Below the pieces are notes generated by a model. That model was not told the DNA's origin. It ran no database searches and worked only from the letters and a program-made list of their open reading frames with translations. Positions 16,996 through 25,714 of a DNA stretch of 64,000 nt are shown here, one piece after another (within the stretch, counting starts at the first letter, position 1; each line of letters begins with the position of its first letter). Made by a program: the position numbers and the translations under genes. This DNA comes from Microcoleus sp. FACHB-1515 (GTDB lineage Bacteria > Cyanobacteriota > Cyanobacteriia > Elainellales > Elainellaceae). The stretch is taken from assembly GCF_014696105.1 (NCBI RefSeq), contig NZ_JACJPO010000052.1, positions 106,637 to 170,636 of the forward strand, read 5' to 3'.

Positions 16996-17585
16996 AAGAA
17001 CAACAGCGATCGCTGCAAACAACTTCAAAACTAGCTGAGATAGGCTGAAACAGAAAATCGATCGCTTTTCTAGTACTCCCTAACTACTCTGAAACGATGC
17101 CGAAAATACTTGCAGCTCAAGCAAATGTTCCCCAATGTCCTCTTGCGAACATTATTACTCGCAGTGTTGCATTTCGCAAAAAAGCCTCAGTACGCTGCGG
17201 TTGAAGCTGCCCTGTTTCTGTTCTGGGGTGCGTTTAAAGAATCTTTTGATGGTTAGATTGCCTGATGGAGATCCCCCTAAATCCCCCTTGAGAACCCGGA
17301 CTTTGAGGGGTGGTTCGGCTCCCTCCTTGTTATGGGCTGGGGAGGATCAAGCGGGTTTTAAGGCACGCCCTAGTTCTGCTGGCTGGTAGAAAGAATCCTG
17401 ATTCAAATCAAGCTTGCAATACAGCGCGATCGATTCATCCAGCCAAGCGGCTGCAAAAAGCTTGATATCAGTGGTAATTCGTATCCTTAGCTACTGCAAA
17501 TTATCTCAGCTTGTATACAGTATGCACTAGCGCTACGATACAAGCAGCATCTCAATATCTGCCGCTTTTTGGAGGTTTGTCCAAC
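16996..17585. other. 590-bp intergenic region
   Basis: Lies between the divergent histidine kinase and amidohydrolase genes. The main content is a family A repeat (17222-17373). An open frame at 17135-17389 runs through that repeat and is not protein-like. A GGAGG at 17571-17575 is the ribosome site of the amidohydrolase. Confidence 0.55.
17222..17373 (+). repeat. MITE-like repeat, family A copy 2
   Basis: Left end TCTGGGGTGCGTTTAAAG, a stretch GATCCCCCTAAATCCCCCTT-type, the core GGTGGTTCGGCTCCCTCCTT, and right end GGCACGCCCTAG. The ends are imperfect inverted repeats of each other. It is the longest copy here and keeps the extra left-hand C-rich segment also seen in the 27109 copy. Confidence 0.65.
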
Positions 17586-18833
17586 ATGGTCACAAGCTAC
17601 CGCCCCACGCTGTCAATTAATCGCGATCGCCTCGCGCAAAGCATTGTCCAGCTTGCGGCGATCGGCGCACTTCCCAATGGCGGCGTCCGGCGAATTGCCT
17701 ACAATTCCAAAGATGTGCAGGCGCGACGCTTGGTGCAAGACTGGATGCAGGCAACCGGAATGAGCGTGCGGCTCGATTCGGCAGGCAACATCATCGGGCG
17801 CTATCCGGGACGAATCGCCGACGCGCCTGCTTTGGCAACCGGATCGCACATCGACACTGTGCCAATGGGCGGACGATATGACGGCGCTTTCGGCGTTTTG
17901 GCCGGATTAGAAGTGGTGCGGACGCTGAACGAAAGCAGATCGCAGCTTGACCATCCGATCGAAGTTATCGTCTTCACTGACGAAGAAGGCAGCATGATCG
18001 GCAGCAAGGCAATGGCGGGTCATGTCAATCCCGACCCCGACTACTATCGCCGTCCCGACGGCACGTCGATTCAAGCGTGTCTCGATCGCGTCGGTGGCAA
18101 CTGGGACACGATCGCCCAAGCGCGTCGCACCAGTCAGGACATTGCGGCGTTTGTCGAACTGCATGTCGAGCAAGGGCCAATTTTGGAATCGATGGGCAAA
18201 GCGATCGGCGTTGTGGAAGGCATTGTCGGCCAGCGACGCTTCACCATTACGGTCGAAGGACGAGCCAATCACGCAGGCACAACGCCAATGTCGATGCGGC
18301 AAGATGCGCTTGTGGCTGCGTCGCAAATCGTGCTGGCAATTAACCGATTGGCCTTGACTCCAGGGCAGCAGGTGGCAACGGTCGGACAGATGCAGGTGAC
18401 TCCGAACGCTGCGAACGTTGTTCCAGGCAAAGTTGAGATGAGTTTGGACATTCGCGATATGTCAAATTTGCATCTCGATCGCCTGCTGGAACAGTTGCGG
18501 ATGCGAATCGATGCGATCGCGTTTGAAACACAATGCACCATTCAAATGTCACCCCGTTTGCACAACGAACCTGCTCCTGCAAAGCTGCATATTCAGCAGG
18601 CGATCGTGCAGGTCTGCCAAGAATTCGGCTTGAGCTACACGCATCTGCCGAGTCGTGCCAGCCACGATGCTCAAGAAATGGCGCGATTTACTGACATGGG
18701 GATGATTTTTGTTCCCAGTCAGGAAGGCTTGAGCCATGCGGAGGCGGAATATACCTCACCAGAACACTGTACACAGGGTGCAGATACGCTGCTGCAAACG
18801 CTGCTGAAGCTCGATCAGCATTATTCTTGCTAG
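17586..18833 (+). CDS. M20-family Zn-dependent amidohydrolase (allantoate/N-carbamoyl-amino-acid type)
   Basis: 415 residues from ATG 17586, chosen because GGAGG lies 10 bases upstream; the frame is open to 17511. Metal-binding motifs of the hydantoinase/carbamoylase branch of peptidase M20 are intact: GSHIDTVPMGGRYDGAFG, FTDEEGSMIGSKAMAG, ELHVEQGPILE, and the dimer/substrate motif GRANHAGTTPMSMRQDA. It hydrolyses a C-N bond in allantoate, ureidoglycolate or N-carbamoyl amino acids; no purine or ureide degradation genes lie nearby to settle which. Confidence 0.92.
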   Translation: MVTSYRPTLSINRDRLAQSIVQLAAIGALPNGGVRRIAYNSKDVQARRLVQDWMQATGMSVRLDSAGNIIGRYPGRIADAPALATGSHIDTVPMGGRYDGAFGVLAGLEVVRTLNESRSQLDHPIEVIVFTDEEGSMIGSKAMAGHVNPDPDYYRRPDGTSIQACLDRVGGNWDTIAQARRTSQDIAAFVELHVEQGPILESMGKAIGVVEGIVGQRRFTITVEGRANHAGTTPMSMRQDALVAASQIVLAINRLALTPGQQVATVGQMQVTPNAANVVPGKVEMSLDIRDMSNLHLDRLLEQLRMRIDAIAFETQCTIQMSPRLHNEPAPAKLHIQQAIVQVCQEFGLSYTHLPSRASHDAQEMARFTDMGMIFVPSQEGLSHAEAEYTSPEHCTQGADTLLQTLLKLDQHYSC

Positions 18834-19314
18834 GTTCTCAGTAGCGGAACACCATTCAATTTAAGATGCCTTCGTTCCCCTCACCCCTCACCCTCAGGGA
18901 GAGGAGGGCAACAGCGCTTCTGGTTCCTGTTCTCCTCCAAGGAGTTGGGTAAGGGATGAGGGCGATTTCGCTTCTGACAACTCATCTTGGCTTCCTACTG
19001 AGTAGCTTAATTCGCTTTACATCTCAGCTCTTACAGGCTCAATCTCCCTAGCCCGACTACCCCTTTCAATTACACCAAAGAGAGGCGCGATCGCTCCACA
19101 ATTCGTCCGCATTGGTACGAACAAAACAGTCCAGAAATTGTCAGACTAGTGGGCAAATTCTCGGAAGAACTTTGTGAATCAACAAGGTTTTGCCTGGAAT
19201 TGCAATTCATCTTCAGCTCGCGTTCATCTGAAGAAGTTATCGGGAACTCTGAACGTAGTGAATCACTCTATCTCAGTTCACATGGTTCATTTTGTCCCCG
19301 TCCGGCAGGTTGAT
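18834..19314. other. 481-bp intergenic region
   Basis: Between two plus-strand genes. It holds a family B repeat at 18876-18963. The frame of the next gene is open back to a GTG at 19174, so its true start could lie within the last 140 bases. No RNA gene seen. Confidence 0.5.
18876..18963. repeat. dispersed repeat, family B copy 1
   Basis: CCCCTCACCCCTCACCCTCA at one end and GTAAGGGATGAGGGCG at the other, with a CTCC/GGAG-rich middle that can pair. Related copies are at 31189-31287 and 41647-41689. Confidence 0.6.
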
Positions 19315-20706
19315 ATGACAGGCTCTGAAGATTCCGTGTCGCTCTCAGAGCATTTGAAGGATGCAGAGCAGCAGCGACTTGCAACGTTGACTGCACTTGG
19401 CCTGCTCGAATCCGAGAGCGTACCCATCTTTGAGGAAGCAACCCAAACGGCGGCTCGTCTGCTTGATGCGCCGATCTGTATCTTTAGCTTGATCGATCGC
19501 GATCGCCAGTGGTTTAAATCTGCGGTTGGCCTATCACGCATCGGCCTCAAAAACGAACTTGCTTTGTCACGCCAGTTGCCTCGGCAAGATTCATTCTGTG
19601 CCCATGTGATTGAAACAAAGCAGGTGCTGGCGATCGCAGACACTCGGCAACATGCCGTTTTTGCTGATCGAGTGTTGACCCAGCGATATGGCATTCGAGC
19701 TTATCTTGGTGTACCGCTCATTGCCGCAGACAATAGCTGCTTGGGCACATTGGCTGTATTCACTTTGTCGCCACGTGAATTCACCTCGCGTGACATCGAG
19801 CTATTGGAACTGGTTGCTCACTGGAGCATCAGCGAGTTTGAGCGTGATTTTCTTTGGCGCTGTGGAGCCTATCAGTTGTTGAATGCGCCGAAGCCTCTGG
19901 ATGCCGTTCCAGCGATCGAACCAGTCGACGCGACTTTTTCAAGCGTGAGTGCGGTGAAGGCGAATCTGCTCCATCACATGACGCAAGAACTGCGTACTCC
20001 GCTGACTTCAATTTTGGGCATGACCAGCATTCTCCATCGTGAAATTTACGGACCACTCACGGACAAGCAAAAGAAATATATGGATATCGTTCACCAAAGC
20101 GGGCAAACGCTGCTCTCACTGGTGAATGAAATTACGAATCTCGGTGCGATCGACCAGCGCGATCGTCGTTTGGATCTCAATCCGGTTGATGTGGAGATGC
20201 TGTGTCAGCAAGCGCTGATTGCGATCGAGCAGACCGCTCAGTGCAGCGCTCAGCAGGTGCGGCTAACGATCGAGCCAGGATCGCGAATTTGGCTGCTTGA
20301 TAAAGTCAAAGTGCGGCAGATGATCTATCAGTTAATCTTTAGCGTTCTGCAAGCGGCAACCGAGGGCAGCACGATTCGCCTGCATATCTCGCGCAAGCAT
20401 CAGCAGTTACAGTTCATCGTTTGGACTTCGCATCCTTGGCTGGGAGAAGGATTACCTGCCCTGATGCTGACCGCAGGTGCGTTTACCAACGCAGGCGAAA
20501 TGACGGACGACCCGACCGAGTTTGATGTCAATGTTGTGCCGCAGTTGCAAAGCGATCGCATCACGCGGCAGCAACTCAGCTTGCAACTGAGCGCACAGCT
20601 TGCCGAACTGCATGGTGGACAGCTAATGCTGCAAGGTTCAGCAGAAGAAGGCTATCGCTATGTTGTTAGTTTACCGGAGGCGATCGAAATGCTTGAAGAA
20701 GCCTGA
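19315..20706 (+). CDS. GAF-domain histidine-kinase-like protein lacking the phospho-acceptor His
   Basis: 463 residues from ATG 19315 (GTG 19174 and ATG 19282 are alternatives; the extra residues do not look conserved). A GAF domain spans about residues 10-185. A HisKA-like helix pair follows, but where kinases have SHELRTP this protein has TQELRTP, with Gln224 replacing His. The HATPase-like region lacks the N-box Asn (YQLIFSVLQAATEGS) and recognisable G boxes. It is probably a pseudo-kinase: a sensor, scaffold or inhibitor of another kinase. No regulator gene is adjacent. Confidence 0.85.
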   Translation: MTGSEDSVSLSEHLKDAEQQRLATLTALGLLESESVPIFEEATQTAARLLDAPICIFSLIDRDRQWFKSAVGLSRIGLKNELALSRQLPRQDSFCAHVIETKQVLAIADTRQHAVFADRVLTQRYGIRAYLGVPLIAADNSCLGTLAVFTLSPREFTSRDIELLELVAHWSISEFERDFLWRCGAYQLLNAPKPLDAVPAIEPVDATFSSVSAVKANLLHHMTQELRTPLTSILGMTSILHREIYGPLTDKQKKYMDIVHQSGQTLLSLVNEITNLGAIDQRDRRLDLNPVDVEMLCQQALIAIEQTAQCSAQQVRLTIEPGSRIWLLDKVKVRQMIYQLIFSVLQAATEGSTIRLHISRKHQQLQFIVWTSHPWLGEGLPALMLTAGAFTNAGEMTDDPTEFDVNVVPQLQSDRITRQQLSLQLSAQLAELHGGQLMLQGSAEEGYRYVVSLPEAIEMLEEA

Positions 20707-20715
20707 AATCCTAAC

Positions 20716-20731
20716 TGTGATAAAAATCACA
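20716..20731. promoter_or_regulatory. consensus CRP (SyCRP1-type) binding site
   Basis: TGTGATAAAAATCACA is a perfect TGTGA-N6-TCACA dyad, the consensus of cAMP receptor proteins including cyanobacterial SyCRP1. It sits 77 bp before the start of the 67-residue gene at 20808, a distance suitable for class I activation if transcription starts near 20790. Confidence 0.6.
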
Positions 20732-20807
20732 TACAATCTCGCCAAATATCACTGAGTTCTTTTCAACTGTCTTTGATACTGTAAACATTCTGTTCCTGTT
20801 ACTTGCT

Positions 20808-21011
20808 ATGACTGCCCATTTGCATCTGCCGTCCGCTTCGATCGAGCAGATTGTGACTCAAATTTTGGCAACCCGCCGCATTACCCGCCGCGTCCAGCAG
20901 CACTTTATGCAGACGGCACTCTCTCAAGGCCAATTAAGTCAGGCCGAGCGAGTGCTGATCGATCGCGTGTTTGAAGCGTTGCGTAGCGGCTTGGTGAAAG
21001 TAGTTGATTAG
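20808..21011 (+). CDS. small conserved cyanobacterial protein (67 aa)
   Basis: 67 residues, helical and basic in the middle (ILATRRITRRVQQHFMQTAL), with GQLSQAERVLIDRVFEALRSGLVKVVD at the end. No enzyme motif and no membrane segment. It has its own promoter region with a perfect CRP dyad. The stop shares the four bases TTAG with the stop of the convergent DUF3082 gene. Function unknown. Confidence 0.8.
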   Translation: MTAHLHLPSASIEQIVTQILATRRITRRVQQHFMQTALSQGQLSQAERVLIDRVFEALRSGLVKVVD

Positions 21012-21331
21012 TCGGGCGTGGCATCCTGCGGCTTGGTGAAGCGCTGAATCAGCAGTTGCAGCGCCAGTGCAACCAGCCCCAAGGCCACAATGCCAAATAC
21101 CATCGTGCCCAAGGTACTCACGCCCACGATCATGGTACGCACCAATCCGGCCAGTCGTGCGGCCAGCGGATTGTTGAAGGCGATCGGCTTGTCATAGGTG
21201 GAAACGATCGCCATCGTCAGCCGATACATGACCAGCGCTAAACTGCCTGCAATCAAAGCTCCAGTCATGCAGCGCAAAGGTGTTGGCGATACGGATTTGA
21301 CAGGGGTGGACTCAGGGCTAGGAGAAGTCAT
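21008..21331 (-). CDS. DUF3082 family membrane protein
   Basis: 107 residues with the DUF3082 pattern: PTPLRCMTGALIAGSLALVMYRL, a variable loop, then RTMIVGVSTLGTMVFGIVAL and LGLVALALQLLIQ. About three membrane helices. The family is restricted to cyanobacteria and plastid-bearing eukaryotes and its role is unknown. It ends head to head with the 67-aa gene and lies 92 bp upstream of ispE on the same strand side. Confidence 0.88.
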   Translation of the reverse strand: MTSPSPESTPVKSVSPTPLRCMTGALIAGSLALVMYRLTMAIVSTYDKPIAFNNPLAARLAGLVRTMIVGVSTLGTMVFGIVALGLVALALQLLIQRFTKPQDATPD

Positions 21332-21423
21332 TGTTCAACCACAAGCGGCATCTTTCACGGTAGACGATCGCGCCCAAGTCCGAGCGATCGAACAACCAAA
21401 ATTAACGCATCGCCAGCGTCAAA

Positions 21424-22347
21424 TCAGGTTCGGACTCGAACGCCCGTTGGCCTGAAGGGTGCAACCCAAAAATCAACGTCCGTAAACTCGGCAGCAAGGC
21501 GCGATCGCATTTCTTCCGCCGCTGCCCGCGACTCTGTTAGGCTAAAAACGGTTGGTCCCGACCCTGACATCATCGCCCCGATCGCGTCAACTTGCATTCG
21601 GTTTCGCAAATCAGCGACAGGCGGATGTGCAGGCAGGACTACTTTTTCAAGGTCGTTGTTGAGATGCTGGGCGATCGCTTGACTGTCTTTGTGAACGATC
21701 GCCGCGACGATCGCGCCGGAGTGGGGATGCGGCGAATCTTGAGTCAAGTCGGCGTAGGTGTGTCCGAACTGCTGGCGATAGGTTTGGTATGCCCAAGGCG
21801 TGGAAACCGAAAGGGTGCGGTGCTTTCCCAACAGAGCAACCAGGTGGTCTAAATCCGGCAGCGGCGCAAGTTTTTCGCCTCGACCTGTAGCGATCGCTGT
21901 GCCGCCGGAGATGCAGAACGGCACATCCGAGCCGAGTTTTGCGCCCAAATCTTGCAGTTCCGCCTGCGTTAAGCCCAAATTCCACATCAAATCGAGGCCG
22001 ACCAGCACCGCCGCCGCATTCGTCGAGCCGCCTGCCAGCCCTGCCCCAACCGGAATTCGCTTTTCCACCGCGATATCGACAGCGCCAAATTTGCTGAACG
22101 CTTCTGGAAAGGATTCAGCGATCAAAACAGCGGCACGATGAGCCAGATTCGATCGATCGCTGGGCACAAGCGGGTGATCGCAGTAGACGCGAAACTCGTC
22201 CGTGCCGTTTGCTCTCAGGTCGATTCGATCGCTCAAGTCCACGCTCTGCATAATCATTGCCAGTTCGTGATAGCCGTCTGCGCGACTGCCAATAATTTCC
22301 AGGTAAAGATTGATTTTGGCGGGAGCCAGCAGCGAATAGGAACGCAT
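21424..22347 (-). CDS. ispE: 4-diphosphocytidyl-2-C-methyl-D-erythritol kinase
   Basis: 307 residues from ATG 22347 (the frame is open to 22473, but MRSYSLLAPAKINLYLEI is the family start). It phosphorylates CDP-methylerythritol in the MEP isoprenoid pathway, which feeds carotenoids, chlorophyll phytol and quinones. GHMP-kinase motifs are present: AKINLYL at the start, the ATP loop VGAGLAGGSTNAAAVL and the C-terminal GAMMSGSGPTVFSL. Length and motifs are intact. Confidence 0.96.
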   Translation of the reverse strand: MRSYSLLAPAKINLYLEIIGSRADGYHELAMIMQSVDLSDRIDLRANGTDEFRVYCDHPLVPSDRSNLAHRAAVLIAESFPEAFSKFGAVDIAVEKRIPVGAGLAGGSTNAAAVLVGLDLMWNLGLTQAELQDLGAKLGSDVPFCISGGTAIATGRGEKLAPLPDLDHLVALLGKHRTLSVSTPWAYQTYRQQFGHTYADLTQDSPHPHSGAIVAAIVHKDSQAIAQHLNNDLEKVVLPAHPPVADLRNRMQVDAIGAMMSGSGPTVFSLTESRAAAEEMRSRLAAEFTDVDFWVAPFRPTGVRVRT

Positions 22348-22445
22348 GGGAATTACGATACAGGCGTTTGTCATCCTAGCCGATCGCGGGAGCGATCGCG
22401 TACTTTTAGAACAGAACGAGAACAGAACAGCGATGCGGTAAAGGA

Positions 22446-23444
22446 ATGCGCGACGGTATTTATACTTTGGCAAATGATGCCGTTTATGACCAGCTTGTTG
22501 CTTTGCTTAACAGTATCGAGGCAAATGCTGGCCGCGATTTTCCGATTTGCGTGATTGCCTATGACAATCGACTTGACAAAATTCGAGCTGAAATTTCTAA
22601 TCGATCGCAGGTAACTTTACTAGAAGATCCAGCAATTCTGCAGCGCTGGCGAAATTTTTCACTTCAAGTTTGGCAAACCCATTCAACGGCTTTGCAGCAG
22701 TGGCAGTCAAAAGGAATTCCTAGCGTTTATCGACTCAACTGCAATCACCGCTATGCTGCATTTGATCTCGATGCGCCGTTCGATCGATTTCTGTATCTTG
22801 ACGCTGATACGCTTTTGTTGAACTCACCAAAACTATTTTTTGAAAATCTCGATTGTCATGATTTTGTTACCTATGACTTTCAGTTCAAAGATCCATCACA
22901 TATTTTCAATTTATACTCCGAAAAACTTGGTCAGTGCTTCAGCGCAGAACAGCTAAAGCAGATTTTTTGCTCTGGCTGTTTCGCCGCGAGGCGCGGATTA
23001 TTTTCTGAACAGCAGCGCGATCGCCTGATTCAGCAGCTTGCTGCTGGTGAATCTGAAGTGCTGTATCTATCGGCTCCGAATCAATCGGTTTTGAACTACA
23101 TGGCGTTGCGCTCGAGCCTGTCGATTCATAATCTCGCCTTGCATCTGCCAGAATCCATTCGGACAGGAAACGCGGTAACATCAACGCATTTTGAGCAGCG
23201 AGGAATGCAGTTGTTCGATCGCGATCGCCGCCTCACTTATCTACACTATATTGGCTTGTCTCCATTGATTTTTCAAGCAGTTTGTCGAGGTGAGAATCTG
23301 GATTTTCCCTACCGCAACTTATTTCTCGACTACCGCTATTTCCATCAGCCGAATTTGCGCCCAAGGTTTCGCCAGCCCTTGCGCCCTCACAACGCACTGC
23401 CAAGTTTGCCGCAGCGAGTTTTAAGAAAAATCGGTGTGAGATAA
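22446..23444 (+). CDS. Npun_R2821/R2823-type glycosyltransferase-like protein, first of pair
   Basis: 332 residues. The start DGIYTLANDAVYDQLVALLNSI and the DxD motif in DRFLYLDADTLLL look like a GT8/GT-A nucleotide-sugar-binding fold. Cyanobacterial homologues are usually annotated as Npun_R2821/Npun_R2823 family. The C-terminus ends in a basic Pro-rich tail. The downstream gene is a paralogue 3 bp away, so the two form an operon. Donor sugar and acceptor unknown. Confidence 0.82.
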   Translation: MRDGIYTLANDAVYDQLVALLNSIEANAGRDFPICVIAYDNRLDKIRAEISNRSQVTLLEDPAILQRWRNFSLQVWQTHSTALQQWQSKGIPSVYRLNCNHRYAAFDLDAPFDRFLYLDADTLLLNSPKLFFENLDCHDFVTYDFQFKDPSHIFNLYSEKLGQCFSAEQLKQIFCSGCFAARRGLFSEQQRDRLIQQLAAGESEVLYLSAPNQSVLNYMALRSSLSIHNLALHLPESIRTGNAVTSTHFEQRGMQLFDRDRRLTYLHYIGLSPLIFQAVCRGENLDFPYRNLFLDYRYFHQPNLRPRFRQPLRPHNALPSLPQRVLRKIGVR

Positions 23445-23447
23445 ACA

Positions 23448-24275
23448 ATGTATCAGGGGATTTATATTACGGCAAACGATCGCGTCCTCGACCAGTCGAC
23501 CGCCTTAGTCAACAGCATTCGTCACTACGATCCTGTTGTTCCAATTATTTTGATTCCTTACGATAACGTTTATAAAGAAACTGCTACATACTTACAGAAA
23601 TACGACGTTTCCATCTATGCAAACTTAGATTTAGTCGAAGAATTATCGATCGCGGTTCAAAGAATTTTCGGCAAGCGCTTTTTTGCCCGACCGAATCAAT
23701 TTCGGAAGCAGGCTTGCTGGTTTGGTGAGTTCGATCGATTTCTGTATATTGATACTGATATTCTGGTGTTCGATCGCATCATCCAGACACTCAACTATCT
23801 CGATCAATATGATTTTGTTTGCGCTGACTATCAGCATCGCGGCGGTTTGACAAATGTTTTCGACCAAAAGATCATCGAAGACCAAGTTTTTCCAGTTGAT
23901 ATTTCGCAACAAATTTTCAACTGTGGATTTTGGGGATCAAAAAAAGGATTAATTTCAAAAACAGATTTACTAGAGACGTTTGCAGAATGTGCTGCACATC
24001 CAGAGTACTTTGACTTTTCGCAAAAAGTCTCCGACCAGCCGATTATCAACTATCTAATCTTGAAGCGGATTGCGAAGCGAATTAATCTTGTGCACCGATC
24101 GCTTCAGCCTGGAAATTGGGCGGGCAGTCCGCATTTTATTCAACAGGGTTCTGTGTTATTTGATCCGCGATCGCAGCAGCCGTTGCAGTACCTTCACTGG
24201 GCAGGAATTCGGATTGAACCGGAATGCCCGTATTGGCAGATTTGGCAGCACTATCGCAATTTATCTCAAGACTGA
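23448..24275 (+). CDS. Npun_R2821/R2823-type glycosyltransferase-like protein, second of pair
   Basis: 275 residues, paralogous to the preceding gene over its whole length: YQGIYITANDRVLDQSTALV at the start, DRFLYIDTDILVF as the DxD region, FNCGFWGSKKGL, and the common ending YLHWAGI. It begins 3 bp after the upstream stop. It lacks the first protein's long C-terminal tail. The pair could add two sugars to one glycan or act as a heterodimer; neither can be decided from sequence. Confidence 0.82.
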   Translation: MYQGIYITANDRVLDQSTALVNSIRHYDPVVPIILIPYDNVYKETATYLQKYDVSIYANLDLVEELSIAVQRIFGKRFFARPNQFRKQACWFGEFDRFLYIDTDILVFDRIIQTLNYLDQYDFVCADYQHRGGLTNVFDQKIIEDQVFPVDISQQIFNCGFWGSKKGLISKTDLLETFAECAAHPEYFDFSQKVSDQPIINYLILKRIAKRINLVHRSLQPGNWAGSPHFIQQGSVLFDPRSQQPLQYLHWAGIRIEPECPYWQIWQHYRNLSQD

Positions 24276-24373
24276 TTGAAACTGCACTTGCTTCTCTCTT
24301 TGGGGAGTGAACAGCAAATTCAAACTTCTCTAATCTAGAAGTATAAACCATCAAATGTTCTTAACAAATTGTC

Positions 24374-24967
24374 ATGCAAGCTCCTGTACAAACCGAGAAG
24401 ACTCATTTTAATCTCGATCGCGTTTCCTCCGTGCTGCGATCGGTTGGCTGGTTGGGAATTGTTATTCAGCTTGCGTTTGCTGCGGCGGCTGGACTGATGG
24501 TGCTGTTTGCCCTGACGGGACGAACCTTTAGTCAGGCGATCGCGCCGGATACTGTGTCAACTGGAACGCCAGGACTGGGAATTAGCACGCTGTTTGCCAG
24601 CTTGGGCGTGATTGCGCTGCTGATCGGTGCGTTTTTAGCGTTTCGTCAAACTCGCTTTGCCAAGCGATTAAGTAATCCAAATACTGCCGCTCATCCGCCT
24701 CGGTCAGAAGTTGTTGCCGTGCTGCGATCGGGTATTATTTTGGGTTTGATTGGAATGCTTTTGACGATTGTGGGTGGCAGTATTGCGCTCAGCGTTCTCC
24801 TTGCAAAATCAATTTCGCTGCCGCAAGTTGGCGTCGCGGTTTATGACCCAACGCGAATAATTCGACCGATCGATGTCTTCGTTGCCTTAGCAAATATGGT
24901 CGGAATTGCAGGCCATTTCATCAACACCAGTGCCTCTTTAAGCTTGTTTAACTGGTTGCATCGCTAG
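24374..24967 (+). CDS. DUF3611 family membrane protein
   Basis: 197 residues with four hydrophobic segments (VGWLGIVIQLAFAAAAGLMV, LGISTLFASLGVIALLIGAF, GIILGLIGMLLTIVGGSIAL, FVALANMVGIAGHFINT) in the arrangement of the DUF3611 family found in cyanobacteria and chloroplasts. The RQTRFAKRL cytosolic loop is also typical. Function unknown; probably thylakoid or chloroplast-envelope type membrane. Confidence 0.85.
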   Translation: MQAPVQTEKTHFNLDRVSSVLRSVGWLGIVIQLAFAAAAGLMVLFALTGRTFSQAIAPDTVSTGTPGLGISTLFASLGVIALLIGAFLAFRQTRFAKRLSNPNTAAHPPRSEVVAVLRSGIILGLIGMLLTIVGGSIALSVLLAKSISLPQVGVAVYDPTRIIRPIDVFVALANMVGIAGHFINTSASLSLFNWLHR

Positions 24968-25101
24968 TCGCTCAACTCTTCCAAAGCGAGCCTGACAAGA
25001 CGACTTTTGTTTTGCTCGCTTTTGGGTTGCAAAAGTTGTAACTAACAACGATCGCTCGATTCGTGAGTTACGATCGCGACATCCAATTTTGCTGCCAGCC
25101 A

Positions 25102-25644
25102 ATGCGAAAACTCACGACGCTATCAACACTGTTTCTCCTGGCTACGAGTTCAAACGCAATGGCAGCGAGTACCGCAATGCAGGTAGTGCCAAACCAAATG
25201 ATGGAAAACGGGCTGGAATTTAATGTCGAGCGTCGGATTGATCGCAATTTAGATCAGTCAGAATTTACGATCGATGTTGTTACCAAAGATTCTTCATTTC
25301 CTGAGGTGGGATACACTTTTCTTAGCACTTTTGAGGTCAAGCCAAATGGTTTCTCAAGTTACGGCCATCGTGATGTTAACTGTATAACCGAAGCTGCACG
25401 AATGCACTGCGCCTTCACGGTTTCTGATCAAGAATTACAAAATCAAAACTTGAGTTTTTTACTGAGTATTCCAACACGTCTCGATCCCAACGGTAATGTA
25501 GTGCCGTCCATCAGTCTGTTGTATTTCAGATTGAACGATCCGCAAATTCGGATTGTGAATGAACCGATCGATTCAACAAACTTTTTAACGCCACTTTGGA
25601 ACTTGATTTCTAGTCTGGAAAACCAGATTAGGCAAATATTTTAA
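25102..25644 (+). CDS. secreted hypothetical protein
   Basis: 180 residues from ATG 25102, selected because it begins a signal peptide (MRKLTTLSTLFLLATSSNAMA-AS); the frame is open to 25063. The mature part is polar and strand-rich with two cysteines (CITEAARMHC) that could form a disulfide, and ends with an amphipathic helix. No family recognised. Confidence 0.65.
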   Translation: MRKLTTLSTLFLLATSSNAMAASTAMQVVPNQMMENGLEFNVERRIDRNLDQSEFTIDVVTKDSSFPEVGYTFLSTFEVKPNGFSSYGHRDVNCITEAARMHCAFTVSDQELQNQNLSFLLSIPTRLDPNGNVVPSISLLYFRLNDPQIRIVNEPIDSTNFLTPLWNLISSLENQIRQIF

Positions 25645-25714
25645 TAGGCTACGCCCTGAAACTCGATACAATGCAAGCACCGTTCGATTGAATTGTTTTG
25701 GCGCGGATGAGGGT

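Noticed and set aside
17135..17389. 84-residue plus-strand frame
   Set aside because: Runs through a family A repeat and has no protein-like composition.
21420..21475. tRNA T-arm-like GGTTCGGACTCGAACG
   Set aside because: It is within the conserved C-terminus of ispE, and no acceptor or anticodon stem can be built around it.
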